Shown here: in pieces, positions 1 to 7,812 of the stretch
Layout: every line of letters starts with the position of its first letter
Numbering within the stretch: the first letter of the stretch is position 1
Assembly (NCBI GenBank): GCA_022865355.1
Contig: JALHST010000056.1
Span: 1 to 33,169 of the forward strand
Direction: 5' to 3'
From: Maribacter sp.
Lineage (GTDB): Bacteria > Bacteroidota > Bacteroidia > Flavobacteriales > Flavobacteriaceae
DNA: 33,169 bases
The notes under the pieces: generated by a model
Databases searched by the model: none
Seen by the model: only the letters and a program-made list of their open reading frames with translations
What the model was told of the DNA's origin: nothing
Translations under genes and position numbers: made by a program

Positions 1-1
1 A

Positions 2-1231
2 GTGTCAAATGTTCTTCGGAACATTGACGATTTCATTACTTCCGATCCCGAGAACGAAAATAATTTGAAGCTAAAAAAGATCCTACTTCAAAATGCCCAA
101 AAGAATCCTGATGTAATATGGAATGAACTGTTAAGTTGGCTTTTTGTCCAGCAAAAACAATATGAAAGCGCCTTCCGTCAGGAGAAAGCCATTTACAAAC
201 GCATGGAGTCTGCTACTATGCAACGACTTGAGGCGTTGGCCAATCTTTCCTTACAAGAAAAGGCTGCGTCCACCGCCAGGGAAATATTTACCTATATCGT
301 CGATAACTCCCAAGACGAGATTACCAGATTAGATGCCCAATTGAACCTTATCGATATCGAACTTTTGAATCCCAGCCCGAAGTCAATTGAAGATATCGAC
401 AAAAAATTCGAGGCCTTAATGGCCCTCCATGGCTATGAAAATCAATCCTTACAATTGCAAGTGGCCTATGCAAATTTCCTGACCTTTCGCAAAGATATGC
501 CCGAACCGGCCATCGCCATCCTTAAAAAGAGCTTGGCGCTCCCTCTGAATCAGCGCGGGGAGGCCTATATAAAATTGGCTCTTGGAGATATCCTGGTGTA
601 TGATAAAAAATTCAATGAGGCACTTATCTATTTTTCCCAAGTACAAAAAAACTTGAAAAATGATATCCTTGGTCAAAACGCGCGCTTTAAAGTCGCGCAA
701 ACGAGTTTTTATAAGGGCGATTTTGATTGGGCTTTGACCCAATTAAAAGTGCTCAGAAGCTCTACTTCCCAATTGATAGCGAACGATGCCATGCAACTCA
801 GCTTATTGATTTCAGACAATTCCGTGGAAGATTCGACCCAGACCGCTCTCAAGAAATATGCCCGTGCCGATTTATTGGCCTATCAGAACAAAACCAAGGA
901 AGCCATTACGGAATTAGACGATATTCTGAAAAACCACAAAGGCGAGAAAATCGAGGATGAGGCGCTGCTCAGGCAGGCAGAACTATTGGAAAAGATCAAA
1001 GATTATGAGGCGGCCAAATTCAACTATCAGAAAATCGTAGAGTTCTATAGCAATGGTATTTTAGCCGATGATGCCCATTTCGCTTTGGCGGAACTTTACC
1101 GGAATATCTTGAACGACCCGGAAAAGGCAAAGGAACATTACGAGAAAATTATTTATAACTATCAGGATAGCTATTATTTCCCCCAAGCAAGAAAATATTT
1201 CAGAATGCTCCGAGGTGATAGTATCAACTAA
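2..1231 (+). CDS. Tetratricopeptide repeat protein, 3' part (5' end outside window)
   Basis: The frame is open from the first bases of the window to a TAA at 1229-1231, so the first codon here (GTG) is probably not the true start. The visible 409 residues are almost entirely helical and degenerate TPR-like. Helix-turn-helix pairs recur with A/L/Y/F spacing, for example EAYIKLALGDILVYDKKFNE near residues 187-206 and DAHFALAELYRNILNDPEKA near 357-376. From memory, flavobacterial relatives are exported TPR proteins of roughly 590 residues with an N-terminal signal peptide, so about a third is missing. The role is probably protein-protein interaction in the periplasm or envelope; no partner is evident. 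The next gene starts 32 bp downstream on the same strand, so co-transcription is plausible. Confidence 0.8.
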   Translation: MSNVLRNIDDFITSDPENENNLKLKKILLQNAQKNPDVIWNELLSWLFVQQKQYESAFRQEKAIYKRMESATMQRLEALANLSLQEKAASTAREIFTYIVDNSQDEITRLDAQLNLIDIELLNPSPKSIEDIDKKFEALMALHGYENQSLQLQVAYANFLTFRKDMPEPAIAILKKSLALPLNQRGEAYIKLALGDILVYDKKFNEALIYFSQVQKNLKNDILGQNARFKVAQTSFYKGDFDWALTQLKVLRSSTSQLIANDAMQLSLLISDNSVEDSTQTALKKYARADLLAYQNKTKEAITELDDILKNHKGEKIEDEALLRQAELLEKIKDYEAAKFNYQKIVEFYSNGILADDAHFALAELYRNILNDPEKAKEHYEKIIYNYQDSYYFPQARKYFRMLRGDSIN

Positions 1232-1263
1232 ACCGCTCCTTAGGGGAGATTATAACCGGGCCC

Positions 1264-1908
1264 ATGTATATCTACAATGTTACCACAAATATTGAAGAAT
1301 CGGTCGCTCAACAATGGTTGCAATGGATGCGCGATACCCATATTCCCGATGTGCTTGCCACCGGAAAATTTCTGTCAGCCAAAATCTGTAAGGTCCTGGT
1401 TGAAGAAGAGATGGGGGGAGTTACCTATGCGGTGCAATTTACAACACCCGATTTGGCAACACTTAAAAGCTATTATAAGGAGGATGCCCCAAGATTGCGA
1501 GAAGATGCCTTGAGAAAGTTCAAAGGTCGTTTTGTCGCTTTTAGAACCGAGATGGAAGTTGTAGGAGATCTTCATTCAGAAAGCTTAGCTGCGACCCAAT
1601 ACCTTTTCACCTATGGCACCTTGCAGGATGAAACTGTTCAATATGCCCATTTTAAAAGAAAACTTGTAGGCGATCAAGACGTGCTTCCCTACTATAGAAT
1701 AGCTGAGGAATTGATCGCGAACGCTTATCCGAATGTCACTTATACGGGAAATCCGGATGACTCGGTACCGGGCATCACCTACCTTTTGACCAATAAAGAA
1801 CTGCTAAAGGCCGATACATATGAAGGCCAGGCGTATCAACGCATCGAGGTCGAATTATCCTCGGGCAAAAAAGCGTGGTTGTATCTAGGGAAAATCAATA
1901 GGGATTAA
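1264..1908 (+). CDS. DUF4286 domain fused to a gamma-glutamylcyclotransferase-like (AIG2/GGACT) domain
   Basis: The protein has 214 residues in two parts. Residues 1-100 match the small DUF4286 family (opening MYIYNVTTNIEESV, with the WMRDTHIPDVLATGKF block), which usually forms a whole protein of about 100 residues. Residues 112-214 look like a gamma-glutamylcyclotransferase fold. They carry the substrate-loop motif YGTLQ (117-121), a TYEGQAYQR block with E187 as the likely catalytic acid, and a closing strand ending in WLYLG. The second domain may act on gamma-glutamyl or related amide-linked compounds; the substrate is unknown. The gene lies 32 bp after the TPR gene and 9 bp before rsmA, so it probably belongs to the same transcript. 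The domain identities are recognised by eye; the fusion is seen directly as one open frame. Confidence 0.75.
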   Translation: MYIYNVTTNIEESVAQQWLQWMRDTHIPDVLATGKFLSAKICKVLVEEEMGGVTYAVQFTTPDLATLKSYYKEDAPRLREDALRKFKGRFVAFRTEMEVVGDLHSESLAATQYLFTYGTLQDETVQYAHFKRKLVGDQDVLPYYRIAEELIANAYPNVTYTGNPDDSVPGITYLLTNKELLKADTYEGQAYQRIEVELSSGKKAWLYLGKINRD

Positions 1909-1917
1909 AAAAGGGCC

Positions 1918-2787
1918 ATGTCAAAAAGAAAAAAAGAAAATGTATCGAGCCAAAGGCCAAATAAGAAACCATTTAAGAATCATAGCCCTGTCAAGGCTAA
2001 AAAATATTTAGGTCAACATTTCTTAAAAAATGAAGCAATTGCAAAAAAAATTGCCCATTCCCTCTCATTGGCCGGCTATAAAAATGTCCTTGAAATCGGC
2101 CCTGGAACGGGGGTATTGACGAAATATTTGTTGCTGCGTGGTATGAATTTGATCGCCATGGACTTGGATTCCGAATCGATTGCTTTCCTAAAAAACGATT
2201 TTTACCGAGCGAATCCTGAAGTGGCATTGGCGCAGGGAACGCTTAAATTAATTGAAGCCGATTTTTTGAAATACGACCTGAGTACGCTTTTCGTTGACCA
2301 GCAATTTGGTATCACGGGCAACTTCCCCTACAACATATCTACCCAGATCGTTTTTAGGGTGTTAGAGCAAAAAGAACGCATCCCAGAGTTTTCAGGCATG
2401 TTCCAAAAAGAAGTGGCACAAAGAATCTGTGAAAAAGATGGCAGTAAAACCTATGGGATCTTGTCAGTGCTTGTACAGGCCTTTTACGATGTCGAATATT
2501 TATTTACTGTGCCTCCCGAGGTATTCGACCCCCCTCCCAAGGTAGAGTCGGGGGTCATACGTCTACTTCGCAAACATGATTATGCTTTGGGATGCGACGA
2601 AAAATTGTTTTATCAGGTCGTCAAAACGGCCTTCAACCAAAGGCGGAAGACCCTTCGAAACAGTCTAAAATCATTCGGGCTTTCGGATATTTTGAAAGCG
2701 GACGCCCTTTTTGATCTCAGACCGGAGCAACTCGGCGTATCTGACTTCATTGCACTTACAAAAAAAATTCAGGAAGATGTCGCGTAG
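1918..2787 (+). CDS. rsmA: 16S rRNA (adenine1518-N6/adenine1519-N6)-dimethyltransferase RsmA (KsgA)
   Basis: RsmA dimethylates two adjacent adenines in the 3' terminal helix of 16S rRNA, using S-adenosylmethionine, late in 30S subunit assembly. The 289-residue product shows the family signature KKYLGQHFL (28-36), SAM-binding motif I EIGPGTG (59-65), and motif IV NFPYNIS (135-141), which supplies the catalytic face. The C-terminal domain contains [12 protein letters not shown]. The start at 1918 gives a basic, lysine-rich extension of about 25 residues before the usual N-terminus. No better ATG lies between it and the conserved core, so I keep it. It follows the DUF4286/GGCT gene by 9 bp and is probably co-transcribed. 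Confidence 0.97.
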   Translation: MSKRKKENVSSQRPNKKPFKNHSPVKAKKYLGQHFLKNEAIAKKIAHSLSLAGYKNVLEIGPGTGVLTKYLLLRGMNLIAMDLDSESIAFLKNDFYRANPEVALAQGTLKLIEADFLKYDLSTLFVDQQFGITGNFPYNISTQIVFRVLEQKERIPEFSGMFQKEVAQRICEKDGSKTYGILSVLVQAFYDVEYLFTVPPEVFDPPPKVESGVIRLLRKHDYALGCDEKLFYQVVKTAFNQRRKTLRNSLKSFGLSDILKADALFDLRPEQLGVSDFIALTKKIQEDVA

Positions 2788-2973
2788 CATTATTGGCGAT
2801 ATTATTGTTAGCTTCAAATTAGCCTCAATTTTCGAAAGCGTTAATTCGCTGGGGTATTTTTATCAACTATCCATTAAATGCAGGGGCACCAAACTAAACC
2901 TCCCCTTCAAGAAGCCAACTCCAAACTTTTATTTAGCTTTGCGCTTGTCATCAATCTTTATAAACGACACGGC

Positions 2974-4329
2974 ATGACACCTTTTAAACTCTCCGAAGAA
3001 CTTATAGCTGAAATCGAGCAGCTTATTGAAAATCAAAAGGATTCTGATTTGAGGATCCTCTTGGAAGAAGTTCATTATGCCGATATTGCCGAAATTATTG
3101 ATGAACTGAATGCCGACGAAGCGACCTATCTTATAAAACTTTTAGATAGTGATAAAACCTCCGATGTGCTTACCGAGCTTGACGATGATGTTCGTGAAGC
3201 TATCTTAGGAAATCTTTCGGCCAAGGAAATTGCCAGCGAGTTAGGGGAATTGGATACCGATGATGCCGCGGATATCATTAGCGAACTTCCTGATGATATT
3301 GTAAACGAAGTAATTTCAGAAATTGAGGATAGGGAACATGCCAGGGACATCGTCGACTTGCTTCGCTATGACGATAATTCGGCAGGTGGCCTCATGGCGA
3401 AAGAACTGGTCAAGGTAAACGAGAACTGGGACGTACTTAAATGTGTCAAGGAAATGCGGGCACAGGCCGAATATGTCACCCGGGTCCACTCTATTTATGT
3501 CGTAGATGACGAGGATAAACTAAAAGGACGCCTCTCGCTCAAAGATTTGCTGACCACTTCGACCCGCACCCATATAAGTGAGGTATACATCCCAAAAGTA
3601 GATTCGGTCAGCGTAAACGAAAAACCAGAGGAAGTAGCCAAAATTATGAGTAAATATGATTTGGAGGCCATTCCCGTAGTTGATGAAATTGGGCGGCTGG
3701 TAGGCCGCATTACCATTGATGATATCGTAGATGTCATCAAGGAAGAGGCCGAAAAGGATTATCAAATGGCTGCCGGTATCTCAAGCGATGTCGAAGCCGA
3801 CGATAGCATATGGGATCTTACAAAAGCACGATTGCCCTGGTTGATCATTGGCATGTTCGGGGGAATTGGCGCCGCGAGCATTATCAATAGCTTTCAGGTC
3901 GTAATGTTGGAGTTTCCGATTCTCCTCATTTTTGTACCACTGATCCAGGCCACCGCCGGAAATGTTGGCGTGCAATCTTCTGCCATTATGGTGCAAGGTT
4001 TGGCCAATGATTCGGTGAAAGGTGAAATTCTGAATCGCCTCCTAAAGGAATTTTTACTCGGCCTGATCAATGGTGGGGTAATCGCCCTTATTGTCTTATT
4101 GATCAGTCATTTCGCCTTTCAGACTTCGTATTTGATCTCGATTACGATTTGTATCGCATTGATCACCGTCATCATAATTGCAGCGCTCATCGGAACCTTT
4201 ATTCCCATCTTTCTTGATAAGCGTGGCATAGATCCAGCCGTCGCTACCGGACCTTTTATTACCACAGGCAATGATATTTTTGGCATTTTGATCTATTTTT
4301 CGATCGCCAAAATTGTTTTGGGAATATGA
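2974..4329 (+). CDS. mgtE: Magnesium transporter MgtE
   Basis: MgtE is a Mg2+-gated Mg2+ channel of the inner membrane. Starting at ATG 2974 (MTPFKLSEELIAEI) gives 451 residues, the usual family length; the frame is open further upstream but that part is not MgtE-like. The order is an acidic N-terminal superhelical domain (about 1-125, with repeats of the DDAADIISELPDD type), a CBS pair (about 130-255), and a membrane domain of five helices (about 280-451). The membrane part holds the pore-region motif GNVGVQSSAIMVQGLA. Mg2+ binding to the acidic N and CBS domains closes the pore in characterised homologues. The 186-bp gap upstream shows no Mg2+ riboswitch that I can identify. A cupin gene follows on the same strand. 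Confidence 0.96.
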   Translation: MTPFKLSEELIAEIEQLIENQKDSDLRILLEEVHYADIAEIIDELNADEATYLIKLLDSDKTSDVLTELDDDVREAILGNLSAKEIASELGELDTDDAADIISELPDDIVNEVISEIEDREHARDIVDLLRYDDNSAGGLMAKELVKVNENWDVLKCVKEMRAQAEYVTRVHSIYVVDDEDKLKGRLSLKDLLTTSTRTHISEVYIPKVDSVSVNEKPEEVAKIMSKYDLEAIPVVDEIGRLVGRITIDDIVDVIKEEAEKDYQMAAGISSDVEADDSIWDLTKARLPWLIIGMFGGIGAASIINSFQVVMLEFPILLIFVPLIQATAGNVGVQSSAIMVQGLANDSVKGEILNRLLKEFLLGLINGGVIALIVLLISHFAFQTSYLISITICIALITVIIIAALIGTFIPIFLDKRGIDPAVATGPFITTGNDIFGILIYFSIAKIVLGI

Positions 4330-4377
4330 TTCTTGCAAAGCATTTCTATTAAAGTACCGCCTAAAAAATTGCAATCG

Positions 4378-4743
4378 ATGAAACCCATTAACCTAAAGGA
4401 AAAACAAACACTGTTCACCGAGTATTGGCATCCACGGCAAATAGCCGTTGTAGATGATATGCAGGTTTTGCTGGCCAAAATACGCGGGGAATTCATTTGG
4501 CATTCCCACGAATTCGAAGACGAACTTTTTCACGTGTTAAAAGGAACACTATATATGCAATTCCGCGATCGAACCGAAATTGTCGAAGAAGGAGAAATGA
4601 TAGTGGTTCCTAAGGGCGTAGAACACAATCCCATGACCAAAAACGGCGAGGTAGTACATATCCTGCTTTTTGAAAAGCAAACTACTATGCATACAGGAAA
4701 TGTGAAGCATGAAAGAACGCAGTCCCAATATCCAAGGATATGA
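4378..4743 (+). CDS. Small single-domain cupin protein
   Basis: The product is a one-domain cupin of 121 residues. Cupin motif 1 is complete: GEFIWHSHEFEDELFHVLKG, in which H-S-H, E and the last H are the expected metal ligands. Motif 2 is GEMIVVPKGVEHNP. A divalent metal site is therefore likely, but the reaction is unknown; many such proteins are of unassigned function. I chose ATG 4378 (MKPINLKEKQTLFTEYW), which matches how relatives I remember begin. A TTG at 4333, 4 bp after mgtE, would add 15 unlike residues. The stop TGA overlaps the ATG of the next gene (ATGA at 4740-4743), so the two are likely translationally coupled. Confidence 0.85.
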   Translation: MKPINLKEKQTLFTEYWHPRQIAVVDDMQVLLAKIRGEFIWHSHEFEDELFHVLKGTLYMQFRDRTEIVEEGEMIVVPKGVEHNPMTKNGEVVHILLFEKQTTMHTGNVKHERTQSQYPRI

Positions 4744-5714
4744 AATTGATGCCCATGAAAGTCCTCCATATTGATACCAATCACCCGATTTTAATTCAAG
4801 GTCTCTCCGAATTGGGATTTCAAAATGATGAAGATTATTCTTCGTCCAAAGAGGAAGTCGAGAAGAAGATACACAAATACGATGGCCTCATACTGCGCAG
4901 CCGTTTTGCGATTGATAGTTCTTTTTTGGAAAAGGCTACGCGTCTAAAATTCATTGGCCGAGTCGGTGCCGGCCTTGAAAACATCGATGAAGATTTTGCG
5001 AAGGCCAACGATATTTATTTAGCGGCCGCGCCCGAAGGCAATCAAAATGCCGTAGGCGAACATACCTTGGGCATGTTGCTCGCATTGTTGAATAAGTTTA
5101 ATAAGGCCGATCGAGAGGTGCGTTCGGGAATCTGGGATCGCGAAGGAAATCGGGGCAATGAACTAGACGGCAAGACCATCGGTATTATAGGGTATGGCCA
5201 TATGGGAAAAGCCTTTGCCAAAAAACTCAGGGGGTTTGATGTCGAAGTGATTTGCTATGATATCAAAGGGGGTGTTGAAGATGAAAATGCACGCCAAGTG
5301 GGCATCATGGAGCTCCATCAAAAAGCAGATGTTCTGAGCCTGCATGTCCCTCAGACCCCCCTAACGATTAAAATGGTCGATCTAGGATTTATTAATAAAT
5401 TCCATAAACCCTTTTGGTTTATAAATACGGCCCGGGGTAAGAGCGTAGTTACCGAAGATCTTGTCAAGGCGTTAAAATCGGGCAAAGTATTAGGGGCTGG
5501 CTTGGATGTCCTGGAATATGAAAAAACATCGTTTGAAAATATGTTCCAAGGTAGTAATAGCTCGAATGCAAAAGAGAAACTTCCCGAAGCGTTTGAATAT
5601 TTGTTACAGGCCGATAATGTGTTGCTAACCCCACACATTGCCGGTTGGACCATCGAAAGCAAAGAAAAATTAGCACAGACCCTGGTCGATAAAATCAAAG
5701 CAAAATTTTGTTAA
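4740..5714 (+). CDS. D-2-hydroxyacid dehydrogenase (phosphoglycerate dehydrogenase-like)
   Basis: The protein is an NAD(P)-dependent dehydrogenase of the D-isomer-specific 2-hydroxyacid family. Its 324 residues contain the substrate-domain block GRVGAGLENID (73-83), the Rossmann glycine motif GYGHMG (151-156), and the catalytic triad Arg232 (NTARGK), Glu259 (LDVLEYE) and His299 (LTPHIAG). It resembles the short SerA-like proteins of Bacteroidota that lack a regulatory ACT domain. The substrate could be 3-phosphoglycerate or another 2-oxoacid and is not settled. The start at 4740 overlaps the cupin stop; an alternative ATG at 4755 (MKVLHIDTNHP) would remove five residues and also fits. No serC-like transaminase is adjacent, which weakens a firm serA call. 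Confidence 0.88.
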   Translation: MKLMPMKVLHIDTNHPILIQGLSELGFQNDEDYSSSKEEVEKKIHKYDGLILRSRFAIDSSFLEKATRLKFIGRVGAGLENIDEDFAKANDIYLAAAPEGNQNAVGEHTLGMLLALLNKFNKADREVRSGIWDREGNRGNELDGKTIGIIGYGHMGKAFAKKLRGFDVEVICYDIKGGVEDENARQVGIMELHQKADVLSLHVPQTPLTIKMVDLGFINKFHKPFWFINTARGKSVVTEDLVKALKSGKVLGAGLDVLEYEKTSFENMFQGSNSSNAKEKLPEAFEYLLQADNVLLTPHIAGWTIESKEKLAQTLVDKIKAKFC

Positions 5715-5941
5715 CTTAGGGTATTGATACCAAGCATTATCTACGATTCCTCTAAAAGACTTTGTGTGCTTGATTTTAATTTGCAGAAAAAATCATAGGC
5801 CAAAATTAGGCAGCCTCCTTGCATTATAAATATGTAATGGGGTATGCAGAATTTTAAAAGAATTTCTGACACTCTATAAAAGTATGGAGATGCGCATCAA
5901 AGATTTACTATTGATTGCCATGGCTTGAACTTTAGCAAGAA

Positions 5942-6041
5942 GGGCTAAAAAAATACGGGAATCTATTTTTGTGAAGGTAGCCACCGACACAAAAGAGTAA
6001 AAGTGAACTATCAAGATATACATCGCATACTTGCAGGTTAA
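5942..6041 (+). pseudogene. Probable relic of a LytTR DNA-binding domain, frameshifted
   Basis: The 338-bp gap 5715-6052 has no intact gene. Two short reading frames together resemble the start of a LytTR domain. In one frame 5956-5994 reads RESIFVKVATDTK before a stop. In the neighbouring frame 5985-6041 reads HKRVKVNYQDIHRILAG and then stops. LytTR domains begin with a pattern of the type 'FVK...(K/R)xVK(I/V)xxxDIxxI.A', which is matched if a one-base frameshift is assumed near 5985. No receiver domain or remaining LytTR strands are visible. The rest of the gap shows nothing I can name. This rests on a short resemblance, so confidence is low. Confidence 0.28.
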
Positions 6042-6052
6042 TACGCACAATT

Positions 6053-6508
6053 ATGCAATATAAAGCTTCTTCTCCAGAAGAATACATTGAACAACTTCCA
6101 AAGGAACGTCAAGCGATAATTGCCAGATTACGAAATGTCATCCTTCAAAACCTGCCCAAAGGCTTTGAAGAGCAAATTAGTTATGGCATGCTAGGGTATG
6201 TTGTACCGCATTCGCTATATCCCAAGGGCTATCATTGCGACCCTAAATTACCGCTGCCATTTATCAACTTGGCTTCCCAGAAGAACTTTGTGGCGGTCTA
6301 TCACATGGGCATCTATACCAATCCAAAAATACATGCCTGGTTTTTGGCCGAATATCCGAAACATTGCCATCGAAAATTGGATATGGGCAAAAGTTGCCTG
6401 CGATTTAAAGATATGAATGACATTCCCTATGACCTTATCGGGGAACTTTGCGCGAAAATAACGCCCCAACAATGGATTGAACTGTATGAAAAAAACATAA
6501 AAAAATAA
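6053..6508 (+). CDS. DUF1801 (YdhG-like) domain protein
   Basis: The 151-residue protein matches the DUF1801 family. Typical features are the opening EYIEQLPKERQAIIARLRNVI, the central ISYGMLGYVVP block, and INLASQKNFVAVYHMGIY near residues 81-98. The C-terminal KSCLRFKDMNDIPYDLIGEL is also typical. The fold resembles the small alpha/beta proteins related to frataxin/YdhG, but the biochemical role is not known. There is no signal peptide, so the protein is probably cytosolic. The stop is 3 bp before the ATG of the VOC protein, which implies a two-gene operon. Confidence 0.85.
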   Translation: MQYKASSPEEYIEQLPKERQAIIARLRNVILQNLPKGFEEQISYGMLGYVVPHSLYPKGYHCDPKLPLPFINLASQKNFVAVYHMGIYTNPKIHAWFLAEYPKHCHRKLDMGKSCLRFKDMNDIPYDLIGELCAKITPQQWIELYEKNIKK

Positions 6509-6511
6509 CAC

Positions 6512-6898
6512 ATGAAAAATAGAGTTACTGGACTAGGCGGATTTTTCTTTAAGACCAAAGATCCGAATATGATAAAAGAATGGTACAAAAATCATTTGGG
6601 ATTGGATACCGACCGATATGGCTGTACCTTCTGGTGGAAAGACAAAAAGGGCAATGACTGTTCGACGCAATGGAGCCCCATGAATGAGGATACGACGTAT
6701 TTTCAGCCTAGTGAAAAGCCTTTTATGATGAACTTTCGGGTCGAAAATTTAAAGGAACTACTTGCCGTTCTTAAAACGGAAGGCGTAACTGTAATTGGTA
6801 AAATAGAGGAATATGAGTATGGCAAATTCGGGTGGATAGTAGATCCCGAAGGCAATAAATTAGAGTTGTGGGAACCCGTAGACAAAGCTTTTCTTTGA
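6512..6898 (+). CDS. VOC (glyoxalase/bleomycin-resistance superfamily) protein
   Basis: The 128-residue protein has two beta-alpha-beta-beta-beta modules of the vicinal oxygen chelate fold. The first starts GLGGFFFKTKDPNMIKEWYKNHLGL, and the second ends IVDPEGNKLELWEP. That last block is the hallmark of the superfamily, with Glu (in LELWEP) as a usual metal ligand. The first ligand position, commonly a His or Gln near the N-terminus, is not obvious here. Without that ligand pattern I cannot say whether it is an enzyme or a binding protein. It lies 3 bp after the DUF1801 gene. Confidence 0.85.
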   Translation: MKNRVTGLGGFFFKTKDPNMIKEWYKNHLGLDTDRYGCTFWWKDKKGNDCSTQWSPMNEDTTYFQPSEKPFMMNFRVENLKELLAVLKTEGVTVIGKIEEYEYGKFGWIVDPEGNKLELWEPVDKAFL

Positions 6899-6921
6899 TC
6901 CGAAAATAATTATTACATTTA
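6894..6921 (+). promoter_or_regulatory. Candidate Bacteroidota promoter for the TM2-domain gene
   Basis: TTTG at 6894-6897 is followed after 16 bp by TACATTTA at 6914-6921, seven of eight matches to the TAnnTTTG -7 box of Bacteroidota. It would start transcription about 25 bp before ATG 6953. The upstream element overlaps the end of the VOC gene, and the spacer is slightly short. Confidence 0.3.
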
Positions 6922-6952
6922 AAGGAAGTTTAAACAACCAAAAACAAAAAAT

Positions 6953-7399
6953 ATGTCAGACGAAAATAAAGATTTAGGAGATAAGGCCGAAGATGCTTTC
7001 GATGGTGCTAAGGATAAAGCAAAAGACTTTGCCAAGGAGGCCAAGGAAGCAGCCAGTGAATTTGCCGAAGAAGCCAAAAAGACGGCCAATGAATTTACCG
7101 AAAATGCCAAAGAGGCTTTTGAAAAGGCAGGGGGAGAAAACAAAAAAATATTGGCAGGAATTTTGGCGATCGTACTAGGTTCGCTGGGAATCCATAAATT
7201 CATTCTAGGGTATCAAAAGGAAGGAATTATTCTTTTGTCCATTACTTTAGTCGGATTCGTGCTTAGCTGTGTAGGTATAGGCATATTTATAGTTTGGATC
7301 ACAGGGCTTATCGGACTTATTGAAGGTATCATCTATCTGACCAAATCGGATGCGGAGTTTTATAATACGTATCAAGTAGGCAAAAAACCATGGTTCTAA
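6953..7399 (+). CDS. TM2-domain membrane protein with an amphipathic Lys/Glu/Ala-repeat N-terminus
   Basis: The 148-residue protein has two parts. Residues 1-60 are a charged, Ala-rich helical stretch with loose 11-residue periodicity (AKDFAKEAKEA, SEFAEEAKKTA, NEFTENAKEAF). This is the style of LEA or apolipoprotein-like helices that lie on membranes or form coiled coils. Residues 64-135 are a TM2 domain: a short polar link KKILAGILAIVLGSLGIHKF, then a helical hairpin whose second helix carries GLIGLIEGIIYL. There is no cleavable signal peptide. TM2 proteins are widespread and mostly uncharacterised; I infer a cytoplasmic helical arm attached to an inner-membrane hairpin. It appears to be a single-gene unit with its own terminator. 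Confidence 0.8.
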   Translation: MSDENKDLGDKAEDAFDGAKDKAKDFAKEAKEAASEFAEEAKKTANEFTENAKEAFEKAGGENKKILAGILAIVLGSLGIHKFILGYQKEGIILLSITLVGFVLSCVGIGIFIVWITGLIGLIEGIIYLTKSDAEFYNTYQVGKKPWF

Positions 7400-7405
7400 A
7401 AGACA

Positions 7406-7437
7406 CAAGGCGAATTATTTAAATCCGCCTTTTTTTA
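7406..7437 (+). terminator. Rho-independent terminator after the TM2-domain gene
   Basis: AAGGCG at 7407-7412 pairs with CGCCTT at 7426-7431. After one mismatch the stem continues with three A-T pairs around a short AT loop. A run of seven T follows directly (7430-7436). It begins 7 bp after the stop codon and separates this gene from the ars cassette. Confidence 0.75.
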
Positions 7438-7454
7438 TTTCATTTATTATCGTA

Positions 7455-7466
7455 ATATTGCAATAT
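7455..7466. promoter_or_regulatory. Palindromic operator candidate for ArsR
   Basis: ATATTGCAATAT is a perfect 12-bp palindrome ending 11 bp before the arsR start codon. ArsR/SmtB repressors usually bind AT-rich imperfect palindromes in their own promoter region, so this is the natural autoregulatory site of the cassette. That it binds ArsR is inference. Confidence 0.5.
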
Positions 7467-7477
7467 AAAAATATGTA

Positions 7478-7801
7478 ATGGGACTTACCAAAACACAGAT
7501 ATTCAATACGAGACAGAACCAATTGGCCATAATTTTCAAGGTTTTGGCCCATCCTGCCCGCATCGCTATTTTACAGTACATCAGTAACCAAAAAGAGTGT
7601 ATCTGTAATGATATCGTCGACGAAATTGGTCTAGCACAACCCACCATATCCCAACATTTAAAGGAATTAAAGAGCATCGAACTTATTCAAGGGGAAATAG
7701 AGGGTAAGAAAGTCTGCTATTGCATAAATCTTAAAAAATGGAAGGAAGTTCAAGTACTCCTGAATACCTTTTTTGATCAAACAAAATTTAATTGTTGTTA
7801 A
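7478..7801 (+). CDS. arsR: ArsR/SmtB-family metalloregulator of the arsenic cassette
   Basis: The product is a 107-residue winged helix-turn-helix repressor. The DNA-recognition helix region is LAQPTISQHLKEL (52-64), preceded by the family's HPARIAILQYI. Cysteines C41 and C43 lie in the KECICNDI stretch, where ArsR proteins carry their ELCVCDL-type As(III)/Sb(III) site. Further Cys pairs are C80/C82 (VCYC) and the terminal C106/C107. Binding of trivalent arsenic would release DNA and induce the genes that follow. ATG 7478 starts 11 bp after a 12-bp palindrome. The next gene begins 11 bp downstream. Confidence 0.9.
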   Translation: MGLTKTQIFNTRQNQLAIIFKVLAHPARIAILQYISNQKECICNDIVDEIGLAQPTISQHLKELKSIELIQGEIEGKKVCYCINLKKWKEVQVLLNTFFDQTKFNCC

Positions 7802-7812
7802 AGAATTTATCT

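Noticed and set aside
2788-2973. Mg2+ riboswitch (M-box or similar) before mgtE
   Set aside because: The 186-bp gap shows no strong stem series or known conserved core by eye, and M-box RNAs are not expected in this lineage.
5949-6041. HicA-like toxin fragment (GSHRHKRVKV)
   Set aside because: The GSH-containing piece first looked like a HicA toxin, but the following VKVNYQDIHRILA fits LytTR better and no HicB partner is present.
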